Below, one piece after another: positions 10,891 to 23,202 of a DNA stretch of 27,127 nucleotides. A program made the translations under genes and the position numbers. Positions within the stretch are counted from its first letter, which is position 1, and every line of letters starts with the position of its first letter. Origin of the DNA: Perkinsus marinus ATCC 50983 (taxonomy: Eukaryota; Perkinsozoa; Perkinsida; Perkinsidae); assembly GCF_000006405.1 (NCBI RefSeq), contig NW_003206024.1:8802-35928 (forward strand), in the 5' to 3' direction. Below the pieces are notes generated by a model. The model did not search any database and had not been told where the DNA came from. It was given only the letters and a program-made list of their open reading frames with translations.

Positions 10891-11630
10891 TGATACAGCG
10901 AGCTGGTGGAGGATGTGAGCAACACGGTTTGCATACTTTGGACGATCACTGTTTTGATGCTCTCGGAGCTCCTCGAGCTGTGTCAGTCTTCCATGTAATC
11001 TCTCGGCAACATCAGGTCTCGAAATTCTCAACGAAGGAGGTCATAATAACACTTTAGTTTCCATTCGCAATTCATGGGTGTACGGACATTCTATTCTCAT
11101 GCCAACTTGCAACACGGATAAGTCCTAGTCACTCATTAGTAATGAGAGAACACACCACGTTATGAGAGGCCATGGCGACAGTTCTCAGAGCCATGATTGT
11201 TTCCAGCAGTGCTAAGCTCACCAATGTCATGAATATGCAGTTATTCTGCGGAGGCTTATGGTAAACCACTACATCAAATCAATTGATGGTTGTAGGCGCC
11301 TATTCTTAAATGGCGCAATGAGTCGGAAGATCCACTGTTTGGCGAACCATAGATGGGTGGCATCCACAGAAGATGATATCCGTCTGGTATCACACCTGCC
11401 ATCTGTCGAACAGGAGCGAATGGTGTTGTGTTTGGAGATGGTATGCTACAGTAAATATCCATGTCACACACTTCGGGCAACACATCTATATCGTGGTAAC
11501 CAGATTGAGTTTCAACGTGTAGCTTGATTCGTTGGAGTTGAGGGTTTACCAAGGAGGGACTCTCATAACACAAAATGATCCAAAAGGTTCACAATTAGAA
11601 GCAAGCCATGCAACACATCATTTTGTCCCT
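10891..11630. other. Unresolved stretch with open frames on both strands
   Basis: At 11258-11573 both strands are open for about 90-100 codons. On the minus strand a 46-base GT-AG intron (donor near 11458) would join ETQSGYHDIDVLPEVCDMDI to a basic tail ending at TAG near 11268. On the plus strand an ATG frame runs at 11258-11527. A minus-strand ATG near 11190 (MALRTVAMASHN) could start another small gene. None shows a recognised domain. The stretch lies immediately downstream of the IFT172 stop. Confidence 0.35.
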
Positions 11631-14600
11631 CTATAGAGCACGTCCTTGAGACTCCATACACCAGGGGCAGGTGCGTACTTTCTGAATGAACCTGTTTGGG
11701 TAACAATCGTCAGAGCCTTGTCACAAATAGCCGAGAGTAGCTCACTCATTCCAATCATCTCTGTTAGCCATAGCACGACAATTGGTACATTCGACTTTGG
11801 ACGATGCCAGCACTGGATATCCAGTTACGACACAAGGTGAGTATCTGAGGCCTAATGCATACCACGATATTCTCGACTGTGATGAGATCAGGGCTGCCTG
11901 CCTGCAGTCGCATTTAGGGCAGACTAGTGCAGCTGCGTAAATCTCATTCTCGCATCCGTCACATTGACGGGTTTTCATCTGCTGTTGGACCCTGTTGTCA
12001 ACAGACCAACCCAGAACCTACTATACATCGCCCTGTTTACGCGTTCTGGCTTCCTTACATACCCAGTCTCGCGCCTCTTCTACAAGATGATCATCTCCGT
12101 GAACAGCATGAGGTAGGTTGATATCATACGGGGAAGGAATATCAGTATCCAGGAAGTCCTGATAAGGAGTCTTGGAGAGGCGATGAGTTGTCTATGCCTC
12201 CCCACAGAGTTGTCAATGGTGGCGCTATCCGGGTCTCTAATGGCATCCACAAGATCAAGATATCGATTTAAGAAGAAGAATGCCATGGATATGTCGCCAC
12301 ACCGCTTACACTCAAATCCCTACCAATGAGGGGAAGATGCAAGCGGAAAGCGTGGTAGATCTACTACAGCATTATAGAACACCCTATCAACAGGCACTAG
12401 ATTGCAGTATCGGCAGAGGCTCACAGCTGCCTTGCAAATTATGCTTCCATCGATTGCATTATCTATATGAGGGACTCATAGCGATCTGAATATCGATCAC
12501 GATATCACTTCGGCATACAGATCCTATCCAAATTAGATGTGCCACAATCAAATACTCAACAAGACCATTGGCATCGTCCCTTGTGGCGGCTTTCATGAGG
12601 GCATTTGGTGATCTGGATGACGACGAATCATGGCCACTGAGTAACTGATCTCCATATATTGTCGAGCTGGTCTACCAGACGAACCCTCTTTACTTTGAGT
12701 AGTAGATTGCGTAAATGCAGGAGATCCGTTTCGTAGTCCTTCTCCAGGGCTACAGGTGTGTAGTTCGATATCAAACGGGATGCCATGACTCGATAAATCT
12801 GCATCGATTCTGGATCCTGAAATGGAAGCTGGCTTTCATAGGATCATGATGATGAGCTAGCACGTAGTACATTGTATGGTCCATATCGCAGTAAAGTGTT
12901 GCATGCCTCATTTGATTTATTCTCCGATACCAGTACCTATAAGATGATAGTTGGTCTCTCTCAACGAGAGTGAAGGGGATAGGAAGTAGTATCACTTTAA
13001 CGTATTGTAACACGTAGTGCTGCAGGTGTTGAGGAGCCGAGGTCTCAGCTAGGTTCAAGCACTTCATCCATTCGTTCGACCTCGCATACCTGAATAACCC
13101 TTGGGTGATGATGATACTCACAATCATAAGGGAGGGCAACCTTACGCATCCAGAGCATGAACAGTATCCCCTCTGCCTGCTAGTTGATCTGTCTTACCGC
13201 TTTTAACCAGCGCAGCTCTGTGTTGTTCCTCGATCGATGCTGTGATTGACGGCAGCTTTTGTTTAGTCAGCTCAATTGCACGCTCCTGGCCAACAAACTT
13301 GTAGCTGCGCATCTCGGCGTCATACCCACCCATTCATCAGCCTTCACCAAGCAGTCGACGGCCTCACGAATTCTGTCCGTACTCTCGTAGAGCTCCGCAG
13401 CTATGCCAAAGCGCCCCAGAGATTCTAGCCTTTTCGCAGCTTTATTAGCGACCTCGGTATATCTGAGTCCGGAGTCTCAGCCTGCATGGAGCCGAGACCG
13501 AAGATGGAGCAACAGTACCGTTGAGCCAGGAAGTGTGTAGCGACCCTCACAGCACTGTCCACCAGTACGTTCTCTATCTGTTCTGCACTTAGATCGGCAT
13601 CTAGGTGATGAGGAATGGCTCAGACTTGAGCATAGGGTGTTCGTCTACTTGAAACCTCCAGGTATACATCGATCGCCTTAGAGTACTCTCCGGCTTCTTC
13701 AAGGAGCTGAACATCATTCCACAACATTCGAAAGGGTAAGGCTACAACATCGATGACGTATTATCACCTTAGCATGGGCAACCAGATCTCTGGCACTAGA
13801 TCCCGCCGACAGTCTCGGGCGCTGGGGGGGTGCTTGTTGGCTCGAGCTCATCGTATCGGCAGAACTGCTGTATTTCATTACCTTAATGAGGTAAGGAACA
13901 TGCTCAACACGTGATCAGATATTCAGCCACCTCTGAGAGAAGGTTAGGACAGTGAGATCGACAAACACGGACAGCCTCTTGGTGCATATCATGGGCTAGA
14001 TAAACCTGAAGACGGATGCTAAGCACTGGCTGTTGATGTTGTGGCATACCTCGACGATTACTTGAGGTTTGCCAGCCTCAATGAGAGCATTCTCTGCTTC
14101 ACCCAAGCGGCCTTGATCGATAAGATCTCTGATGAACACACAGGAGCGGGGTCAATAAGACAGGGTAGCTGGTCCAACCTCGCGCTAGCCTCTAGGATGG
14201 ATATTGTGGAATCTTTATCATTGCTGATCTCGGCAACTCGGAGGGCAGCAGGCTGAGATCATTATCATTGATCATATGCTGTCTAGTGAATTGTTAAGAT
14301 TACCCAGTCCTTCTGATGAGTATACATTTCAATAGCTTCCTTAGGCTTACTGGCCAATAAGAATTCAGCCTCGGCATCCGCGAATCTGGCTGACATGATG
14401 AGCACACTGCTGGGCACACACTGCCTCAGCACCGGCCGATATCTTCAAAATTCATGGCTCGCTTCAGACGGATATCTGGTATCCTATGCTGCCCACCGAA
14501 TTCCTCAGCAATCGCCATGGCACCGGAATAGTCCTAGGTGTATTACAACATTGTTGGGGATTCCGATGTTGAGTATGTTAGTATTACTTCGAGGCCGATG

Positions 14601-17600
14601 GAATGATCTATAGCAGCATCGACGAGACGTGTACTCGCTATCATGCGAGCTGCAGCAACGGAATCTCGGCAAGAGGCTTGTGCATGTTCAATAACCACCT
14701 TCTCAAATGCGCTCTTCCCTGGCAGGGTTGTACACAGATCACAAGTGTGATTATTCATATCACCTCCGCATGCTTTGGCAACGCGTTTGGCATCCTCCCA
14801 TCGGCCATTCCGACGATACATCGATACAGCAGACTCCCACATAGTACCGGACTGAGCCGTAACATTCTATACTCACACGGACCGTATTATTGTCCCTTAT
14901 ACCTACCCCCTCACAAAAGTATTTCTCTGCTTTCGAGAAGTTACCCTTTGATTCGAACTGCTCACCAAGGGTCCTATACGTGTCGTCTAGGATCTCGGGC
15001 CTATGCTTGCGTATGAGCCTATGATAGCAGATGAATTCTTGAGATTGGCCTACTACAAAGGATACCTTATCATGTTCACATAATCCTCTATCTTCCTGTA
15101 CATTTCTATAGCTAAATCATACTCATTAGCCACAATATACAACTCTTCTGCTTGGGAGGTATTGCCCTCATTTTCAAACTTCTCAGCCAGACTAGTGTAC
15201 AGCTCAATTCTATCCTTCTGGGACATATGCTGAGGAGGAAGAGGAGGCGCAGAACTTAAACAGAGACACTAGAGGATAGCCTCACTGCTTTGGCAATCTT
15301 TGATGCTTGCTCATGCTCCTGCGCAGTGATATACATTTGAACACATTTATGAACAGCACCGGCAGATAAAAAGCATCTCTCAGCTTTCTGATGCTGCCTG
15401 ATTCCATAGCCAAATATGAATATTTGTTTCAGGGCGATGATGGTCACCTTGTCGATGAGAAATGATCCCCAAGCTTCTCTTGTAGCACCCTCAGTTCAGG
15501 AATTACACTAGCGTCCGGTTCAGAAGCTTCAAATACTCCTAACAGATGTTCTGCACGTGACCTAATGGATACATATATGTATAGGAGATCGAATACCACC
15601 GGAAATACATCTACGCCTACCATTGCCGACCTTGGACAGCGGCATCAACCGCTTTCAATGGCTTCTTTGCTTGAGAGAAGTGTTCAATAGCTTTCTCATA
15701 TTGTCTAAAAAACCAGTTGTATACCACTTGTAACTGCTATTTGTGATACCTATTATCCATAAGATGATTTCCCCATTCCTCATGTAGCATTGGCACTGCA
15801 GCAAATTGTCCATGCTTAGTGGCTAGCTCAATAGCTCGATGATATGCATGACCTCGTCTATACGAGTCCATTGCAGGTTGGAGCATGCCTGGACATGAAT
15901 ATGACATGGTAAAACCCTGTGGTTTGATAGTAACCCATTTTTTCGTATAACTCTCCAGCCTTGCCATCGCATCCAACAGCCTTTAACGAGCTCGCTATCT
16001 TCTGGAGTAGCTCTTGAGAGTAATTCATCTGCTAACAACCTCTTGACGTTAGCCAAACTATGTTCGATACAGAATGCTTTGCAACAACGCTCGCAGCTCG
16101 CGCAGCCATCCCGCTCTTCAAGAAGAGAGCTATGGCTTTCTCATAATTCCCTTCCCTCTCCTGCAGGTCTCCTGCCAAGTCTTCTTGGTGTCTGAGCTCG
16201 GGTGCTTGCAGTTCTGCAACCCCCAGTGGCATACGTCTGTAACAGCCACTGTAGATAGTCTGTTTTGAGGCGCATGACATCGGGATAGCAGTGATGCTCT
16301 GCCAGACGGATAGCCTCATCGTACCTCAAGTTAAGCTCGTCTTGCGAAAGTTGGCTCAGTCAGGACATGGCGAATGACTCTAGCCGCCTCCTCACTTGTG
16401 AATGCTTTGATACATGCGTATGGCATCTTCAAGATGACCATGCTCAATGTAAACTTCCTCTGCTATAGAGAACTGCTTCTTCATCACAGCAATAGCAGCC
16501 ATCACAGTTGGATGATGTAGCCCGCTGTCAATGTCTGGTAATCACCATTGTGATAGCAGGTACGGTTGCCACCAAGTCACCTTTCACATCACCCGCACAA
16601 CTCCGTGCCAGGCGCTGAATCTTCCGCAATTCCCTGTGAAGCCAAGACATTCTCGAATACCGAGTGGAATCCATTATCGGACCTGCTCATCTCAACTTCT
16701 CCTAGAACAGCGTAGCAGCGTTCGGCCACAGGCAGGCAAAGTGCGTTCAAAGCAACCAATCCTAATTGGCGCCACATACCTGACAAGTAGACGTGGACAG
16801 TAGAGGAGAGAATGCTCCTAGTATACCTGTGGTCTCTGGTCCAAGTGGGAGGTATTCCAAGACATCAACAGCCATCGCGAAGTGGCCACGTTCCACAGAA
16901 GCAGAAAAGTTAATGAGGGCCTCATCAAGTTCATACTCGACCTACTCATTAGTGTTGCGAGAACAATGATTATGATGTCATACCTGATTGTTGGGCGACT
17001 CGTCGACGACAACGACCGTCCGCCCATTGGCACGGATGATGTCTTCGATATCCCCTTTGATTGCATGCTTTGTTATCCTATCTGGGGTTGCTATTGAATA
17101 CCTGAGGGGTATCGTATCCACAAGAGAGTTGAAAGCAGTGTGGTATGTATAGCCTTACCATACACACAGCTCATCCCTTGATTGAGCTACGACAACATCC
17201 GAATCTGGCACCCAATTGACGTAGTTGCAGTCAGATCTAGCCCGACTAGTCATTATGGTTCATTCCGTATCATCCGCTTACAGGAGTGCAAGCCTCTCGT
17301 GCTTTTGCAGATCGTACAAGTACAATCTGTGTCGATTGTCCCGGAATAGAAGCCTGTGGGCCGTACCAGGATTAAGAGATAGCCAATCGATCTAATCATA
17401 AAGTCCGTGCTATCCATCAGAGATCTAGGACAGCAACCAAGCTGACTTTGCAATCATGGTCGATCGTCGCTAGTGCCTTAGCCTGTCGGACATCATTAAC
17501 CCGGATTGTGTTAGCATCGAACAGGAATGCCATGATTATAATCTTTTCATGTTGGTCTGTCGTAGGTAGGCCACCATCAGGAGGCGTCTCACCAGGAGTG

Positions 17601-19621
17601 CATAGACCTGGCAAGTGAACATTCTACTACATTCTATTGTACGACTCGATAAAGGGTATCATCATCATCATCATCCCGACCAAAAATTACAAGATAACAT
17701 AGGATTAACTACCATGTATATGCGACGATGATGATGATGAGGGCTGATGAGCCGTAACAGATCGATAGCTTATTAAATGAGGTGAAACATACTCTGTCCT
17801 AGCGCAACCCATCACTTCATCATCCCCGTATTCTGAGAATCGATATAGCATAACGCAGAGTGAACGCATGAATCTCTAATACCAATAAGGAGCAGCTCCC
17901 CGGATTTGAACGCCATCACCACATCGGGATTATCGAAAAAGAATTTGGTATGAGCATGGTTATTCCATGGAACCTCGAGGATGATGAGCAAGTCGGAAGA
18001 TACCATAAATTGGTACGTTGATGGATACCTCCGATAGCCGGTTCGAGTCCATGTTGCCTAGGAGTAGAGTATCTCGTGTAAATGCCACAATGAACTGGTC
18101 CTAAAGGATTGTTTGAAGGTACGATGTTGCAGTCCTGGTCCACCATTACATGATGTATAGTAACCTTGGTTATCTCACTTCCAGTGCTACTCTTGAATAC
18201 TATAGGAGTAGGGGATTGCATGCCGCTGCCTGAGCGGATATCGGATTAAGAACGATTAAGAGAGCTCATGTAGTTCACTCCTAGCAGCATCAGTTCTCCT
18301 CCTCACGGTCACTTGAGAAGGCGAGGTGTAGAGTAGCTCCCACTCTCCCCGATAACTAAGGTATGGATTGGAGCTCACGTCGAGTTGAAGAAGCTCTCTA
18401 CAGTATTCTCTTCCAACAAACATCAAACTGATCGACCTCTCCTGAGAGATTCCCAACGTATAGCTTGGCCCCATCAGGTCGCCAAGACAGACAGGTCAGA
18501 GTGTGTAGTCCGGGTATAGGACCGATAATGCATACCCGAAGAGAACAAAATGTTCAGCGTCGATGTTGCGCTATGGCAGCAGGTAGACGCTACCTCGGAC
18601 CAGTCTCGTGTGTCAGTGAGACTACGACTGAATAGGGCGATGACGCCCTGGCCTCCGACAGCTAGAGTGTCCCCAGGAGGGTTGAATGCACAACAACCGA
18701 GCTGGCCTGAGGTAACGACGACGACAAGGAGGTTACTCTCTGACTGCAACAGACTTGTACTGGATAGATGCCCTCACCTTTCCCAAGCGATGGATGACCA
18801 GAGTAATCAAACGTGCCAATCTCACGACCATCATCACTATCCAAGAATCTCAGCGAATGGTCTGTTCCAATCATGACAAGCGAACATAGGCCCCATGAGA
18901 CTGCGGTCACTGAGCATATACCAGAAGGTTTCACCAGCTGGGATATCTGGGGGACACCCGTCCCTTCAGACTCGAAAGTATAGCGGAATAAGCTTCCATC
19001 AACATGTGCTGCAGCAACACTATAGCCGTCGAGACTCTGGCAAAGGGATACGACAGGTGCTTGGTCGTGGTAGATATTGGAACATTTCTGGTTTCTGCAA
19101 TTAGCCAACCGCAAGTGGCCATCAGCTAGTCCCACGACTAGCTGTGTCGATTGTGAGGATGGCCATGCAATGCACGTCACAGACGACGGCTGTGGCCACT
19201 TGTTGCAGATACTCTTCTTATCCCCCCAGTTGATTCCAATCTTATACACATACACGATGCTGTCACTCTGCCCGACCGCCACACGAGTGCCATCCGGTGA
19301 GAAGCTCATGCAGGTGACCATATACCTGCAATCATTTACTCTCAAAGTATTACTCAAGCACCAACCTCATGTTCTCCTTGTCATGTGGCTTGGTTGGAAA
19401 TGTGTCTTTTACTTCCCCTAGTTCGTTCAACAAATGCACCTGCACGATGATGCATAGCATACATTCCCTGTTTATACGTCCTGCTGGACATCTTTGGTGG
19501 CTACTTTGCCATCCATCCCAACGAGTGCCATTCTGTCAGCTTGTGGACTCCAGCTCAAGGCCGTAACCTTACCGAACCAGTTCTTACCGGGGATGAGGGT
19601 ACCGCTGTGCTCGACTTGCAT
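11631..19621 (-). CDS. IFT172: Intraflagellar transport protein IFT172
   Basis: IFT172 is the largest IFT-B (peripheral) subunit; it works at the ciliary tip and during cargo transport in cilia. The start ATG at 19621 gives [20 protein letters not shown], the short basic start followed by the first WD blade typical of the family. Exon 1 is 19621-19478, exon 2 is 19439-19366, and exon 3 starts at 19325. The family hallmark [20 protein letters not shown] is visible near 19250. More WD blades follow, for example [10 protein letters not shown] near 18300, [20 protein letters not shown] near 17800, [16 protein letters not shown] near 17320 and [19 protein letters not shown] near 17200. From about 16790 to 12900 come TPR-like helical pairs, including AERCYAVLG and the [20 protein letters not shown] exon. 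The C terminus has [15 protein letters not shown] near 12260, CVVTGYPVL near 11825 and RDDWNE. It ends with a last exon 11691-11631 reading [10 protein letters not shown] and stop TAG. Cys pairs (CDGC, CPKC, CTNC, CPWC) suggest a zinc-binding end. Not every one of the many exons was placed. No frameshift was needed in the parts read. Confidence 0.95.
17658..17740. repeat. Inverted ATC/GAT trinucleotide tracts inside IFT172
   Basis: Six ATC units at 17658-17675 are mirrored by four and two-thirds GAT units at 17727-17740, about 50 bases apart, so the two tracts are reverse complements and could pair as a hairpin. On the minus strand the right tract encodes a poly-Ser run (TCA/TCG codons) just before an intron. 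The left tract lies within that intron as GAT repeats. The insert sits between two WD blades at a place where other IFT172 proteins have a variable loop. Confidence 0.7.
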
Positions 19622-19986
19622 TGACCGAGATTTGTAACACTGTCGGAGGGAAGAGCTTGGTATAAGGTAGGCCGAAGACGTGAGAGGGAGTAAGGGAAGC
19701 AGACTCGGATGTGAACTGCGGCTTCTTGATGTTCATAGGCAGAGGAGCATTGCCAGTTGTTGACGACCACCCGGCGGGCGCGTACTTGAAACCTCGGACC
19801 CGCATGACGATGTAACGAAAGATTTGGATATTCGTCACACTGCGTTGCTCAGTGTCGTTGGCTACTACATGATATCCCGATTCAAGTAGATCTCGTGGAT
19901 TCTCGACAAGGCGAGAGTATCTCTGAATCGGACATCACTAATAGGCCATGATTCACAGTTAAACAAGTACAGTCAGTCCATCATCT
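19622..19986. promoter_or_regulatory. Divergent promoter region of IFT172 and cathepsin C
   Basis: 365 bases separate the two opposed start codons. A minus-strand open frame continues upstream of the IFT172 start (up to 19838) in a different frame and is best read as 5' UTR or chance. No TATA-like box or obvious operator stands out. Confidence 0.5.
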
Positions 19987-22336
19987 ATGGTACCGTCCCT
20001 CACTCGATTAACCGTGGTTTTGTCCCTGGCATTCGACGTCATCGTACATGGAGACTTACCCGTCCATTGTCTACGGCATGAAGTAAGAATCGAGGAGACT
20101 GATTCAATATATGAATCGATACGTCCATGTTCGGATCCTAGGGTTAAATTCTTGGGTCGGTCATAGACGTCTCCCTCAGATTTTTGGTGATTGGATATTT
20201 CACCTTGGACCATTAAGTCCGGAAAGATCTAGCTGTGCCCACTCGGTAAGATAAACATACGCAGATACTCTATTATACGAGTGCAACATAAGGTCAGCTG
20301 TCGATATCACTGTTTCAGCAACCCGACGTTAAGTATCGGGAACCAGGAGAGGATCGAATGCCTCCTGGTCAAACGGGTATTCTGCGTCTGACATTCTCCA
20401 ATCCAAATAGAGTTACAATGTCATCCGATCCAATGGTCAGGGGCAACTGGACGATGGTATACGATGAGGGGTTTGAAGTAGGCTGGCCTGATGCAGTGAT
20501 GCCACTGGGATGAGCATTTCTGTTTCAGACACGAATAGACGATAAAGTATTCTTCGCCTTTTCTAACTTTGATTTGTCTTGGGATGATGATGGTCGCCAG
20601 CACAATATCTCACACTGTGATAGAACCATGCTAGGATGGTTCACAACAACCGATCAAACTGAGTTCGGATGTTTCTATGGCCGAAAAGTAACATTCAATA
20701 CGAGTACTTCGTCTTAGCTCATCATGGAGAGTGTTGATGCGAATAGTTTGTGCCATAGCAGGAAGCATTTCTACACGACCCATAGGTTAGATTGAGCACG
20801 TCTTTTGGCGAAGTCGAGGTGCAAGAATTCACGCCAATATACGATAAGCCCTTGGGAATGGATTACCATTCAGCAGTTGTAAGACTCAGATGCGCAACTA
20901 CACCTGGATCAATCGGCCCCTCAGGTCGCAAGTTTGAACAGTAGACCTGGTGCCACATGGAAGGCGGCTACCTATGCATGGCTTGTTGGAAAGTCCCTGC
21001 GGGAGCTCAACAGAATGTCGGGGTTGAGGATGAAGTTTCATTCGGAGGACGCAAATGTTGACCACGACAGCCGCCTCCAGAAAATTCGGTTTGTGCCAAT
21101 CTTCGCAGTTACCCACCTCACATTGGAGCCTTTGTTAGGAACCGTCGACGAGGGCGCACGGCACTACATCACACGTCTTTGGTAGACTCGGAGCTGTCGA
21201 ATACAGAAGGCACACTCCCCGACAGTCTGGATTGGAGGAACGTTGAAGGTGTGCTTGATGGCACCTGTATCGATTACCGAGTTTGTAGGTGTGAACTACA
21301 TTGAACCCGTGATGAATCAAGGCTCCTGTGGATCATGCTACGCGATTGCAACTATGCGCATGCTGTCAGCTAGGCACAAGATACATACCCGAAATATCAC
21401 TGCGGTCCCATGGAGCATATCGTATCTGTGTGTGAAGTAGCTAGATGTCGATTGTTCGCCTTTTAGTTTCCCTCTGTACTGTGCCGAGTATAACCAAGGC
21501 TGTGATGGTGGATTCTCCTTCCTAACGAGTAAATGGTCTTCTGATGTCGGCCTCTTACCAACCTCGTGTGCCGAGTAGGGCCATCGTTCGTTTGTGGTAT
21601 TGTCGATGGTCTTCATCCCTCTCGAGATATACAGCAGAGAACGGGAAGTGTGAGATAACATGTGATCCATCCTCTTTACCCAAATACCGGGTATCAAACT
21701 ATCATTATGTTGGTGGATACTATGGTGGCATCACCTCCTCAGCCCAGGTCAGTATCGAGCCATGTGGCATTGGTCGCTGAAGCATTCCTGCTGATCATAG
21801 CTTGGCCTCATTCCCATCAGATAATGAAAGAATTGGTCGATGACGGCCCTCTTGTGGTGTCTATAAAACCAGCACATGACATGATGTACTACAGAAGCGG
21901 AGTTTACCGAAGCGACCTGGAACGAGACAGCTATCATCGTAATCTACTCATGTCTGAATCCTGAGTAACTCAACTTAGGTCCCGAATGGGAAGAGGTTGG
22001 CCATTCCGTCCTATTGATAGGATACGGCGTAGATAATGGGGAAGATTATTGGCTCATACAAGTGGGGCTTGTATGCTCATACGAGCTTCAAGGACAATAC
22101 CAAAAATGTGTTCTAATATCCGCTCGGTGTTAGAATTCCTGGGGTCCTGAGTGGGGAGAAGATGGATACCTACGTTTAGCTCGAGGTATGGATGAATCTG
22201 GAGTTGAGAGCATAGCAGTCGCGGTAAGTTGCCTCGTGCTAGAGCTCTATGTATGTATGTTGCTCAGGCGGATGTTGTTGAGGATCAGAGACCTCTAGAT
22301 ATGTTCAAGAACTTCGAGATCAAGCCAATTGAATAA
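19987..22336 (+). CDS. Dipeptidyl peptidase I (cathepsin C), papain family
   Basis: Fourteen exons join in frame to 522 residues: 19987-20082, 20180-20245, 20319-20477, 20529-20687, 20786-20878, 20925-21088, 21139-21248, 21289-21421, 21467-21574, 21627-21747, 21821-21938, 21979-22061, 22134-22223, 22268-22336. The enzyme removes dipeptides from N termini in lysosome-like or secretory compartments. Residues 1-22 form a signal peptide. Cleavage would leave Asp23 in DLPVHC, matching the Asp that begins the exclusion domain and sets dipeptidyl specificity. The exclusion domain covers about residues 23-160 ([19 protein letters not shown]). A propeptide follows ([20 protein letters not shown]). The mature papain fold begins near [12 protein letters not shown]. 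The catalytic set is Cys299 in [10 protein letters not shown], His451 in [11 protein letters not shown] and Asn471 in [19 protein letters not shown] and YVGGYYGG are also characteristic of cathepsin C. Length and order fit the family (human is about 463). Human CatC has Asn before the active His; here it is Gly. Confidence 0.96.
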
Positions 22337-22677
22337 CTTGGTAATGCATGTAATGCATATCATACTCCATGCTATTTGACAACATTAATGCGAGCAACCG
22401 CATTGAGTTTTATGAACAAGCACGGGTCACATTCCAAAGTGACCATTCAGCGTTGAATGAGAGATTCAAATTACCTTGATGGTGAGTAGCGAATTGTTAA
22501 GGCAGTCTTCATTATGTGACCGTTTTCACCTCGCAATTTTCAGCACGTGTTCTGTAACGCCCCATATGTCATTGGTCCATCACATCTCTTAATTACTCTA
22601 CGTTCGAAACACAACATGCTCTACCACGATGAAAAACTACAGCAAAAAACTCACGGGATATTATCCTACTGGAGCTA
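22337..22677. other. Intergenic stretch between convergent genes
   Basis: It holds the 3' ends of cathepsin C (plus) and the parvulin gene (minus). A small direct repeat TAATGCATGTAATGCAT lies near 22343-22359. Nothing else recognisable is present. Confidence 0.55.
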
Positions 22678-23202
22678 TCAACCGGTGCGCAGGAGTACGT
22701 GAACCTACATAGACGAACCTATTCCGATGAAGAGAGCGCTTACTGTAAGGGTCTTTAGTTGTATTGCTCACCCCAGATTCTGTTTCCACAGGTCCACTCA
22801 GCTCGCCAACCTCCAGATTGAAGGCGGCTTCCTCAAAGGGCCGTTGCATTTCACCCCTGAGGCAAACAAACCAGAATTGACAACAAGTCCGAGTTATCGT
22901 CGTTATGGACTACCTATCGAAATATCCAAGATCCCCGCCGTTCTTATACGAACCACAATCGCTCCTTGCCATGGCCATCTCGGGGAAAAGACTTTTATCA
23001 GCTTTGAGCTTCTCAATCATATCTGAAGACATACAGAGCAACTGATGAAAAACTACACCACCACGTAACCAGACCGACCTTTAATTTCTTTCAATGCCTC
23101 GTCATGAGAAATACTAATGTCATGACACGTTCTCCTCGAAACAGGATTCCTCGAGCCTGTATGCTTACATAAAATATGAGAGACGCGCACCTTCTCAGTC
23201 AT
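22678..23202 (-). CDS. PIN1-type parvulin peptidyl-prolyl isomerase without WW domain
   Basis: Four exons (23202-23079, 23022-22914, 22856-22772, 22704-22678; introns of 56, 57 and 67 bases) join in frame to 114 residues and end with TGA. Parvulins of this type isomerise pSer/pThr-Pro bonds in the nucleus and cytosol. The start [14 protein letters not shown] places the active-site His9 (PIN1 His59). Cys64 in [15 protein letters not shown] matches PIN1 Cys113. [20 protein letters not shown] is the family helix and strand. [11 protein letters not shown] supplies Ser105 and His108, equal to PIN1 Ser154/His157, and ends like other family members. There is no WW domain, as in plant Pin1At, whose length is similar. 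In the phosphate-binding loop one of the two usual adjacent Arg is replaced (GSRNP at 16-20), although two more Arg follow a few residues later. Confidence 0.95.

Noticed and set aside
19584-19838. Minus-strand open frame starting at 19805 or upstream as the IFT172 N terminus
   Set aside because: It is in a different frame from the first WD blade and ends at a stop. The ATG at 19621 opens directly into the conserved blade in the right frame and matches the family start.
20959-21320. Minus-strand open frames inside cathepsin C
   Set aside because: They are antisense shadows of well-supported exons with family motifs on the plus strand.
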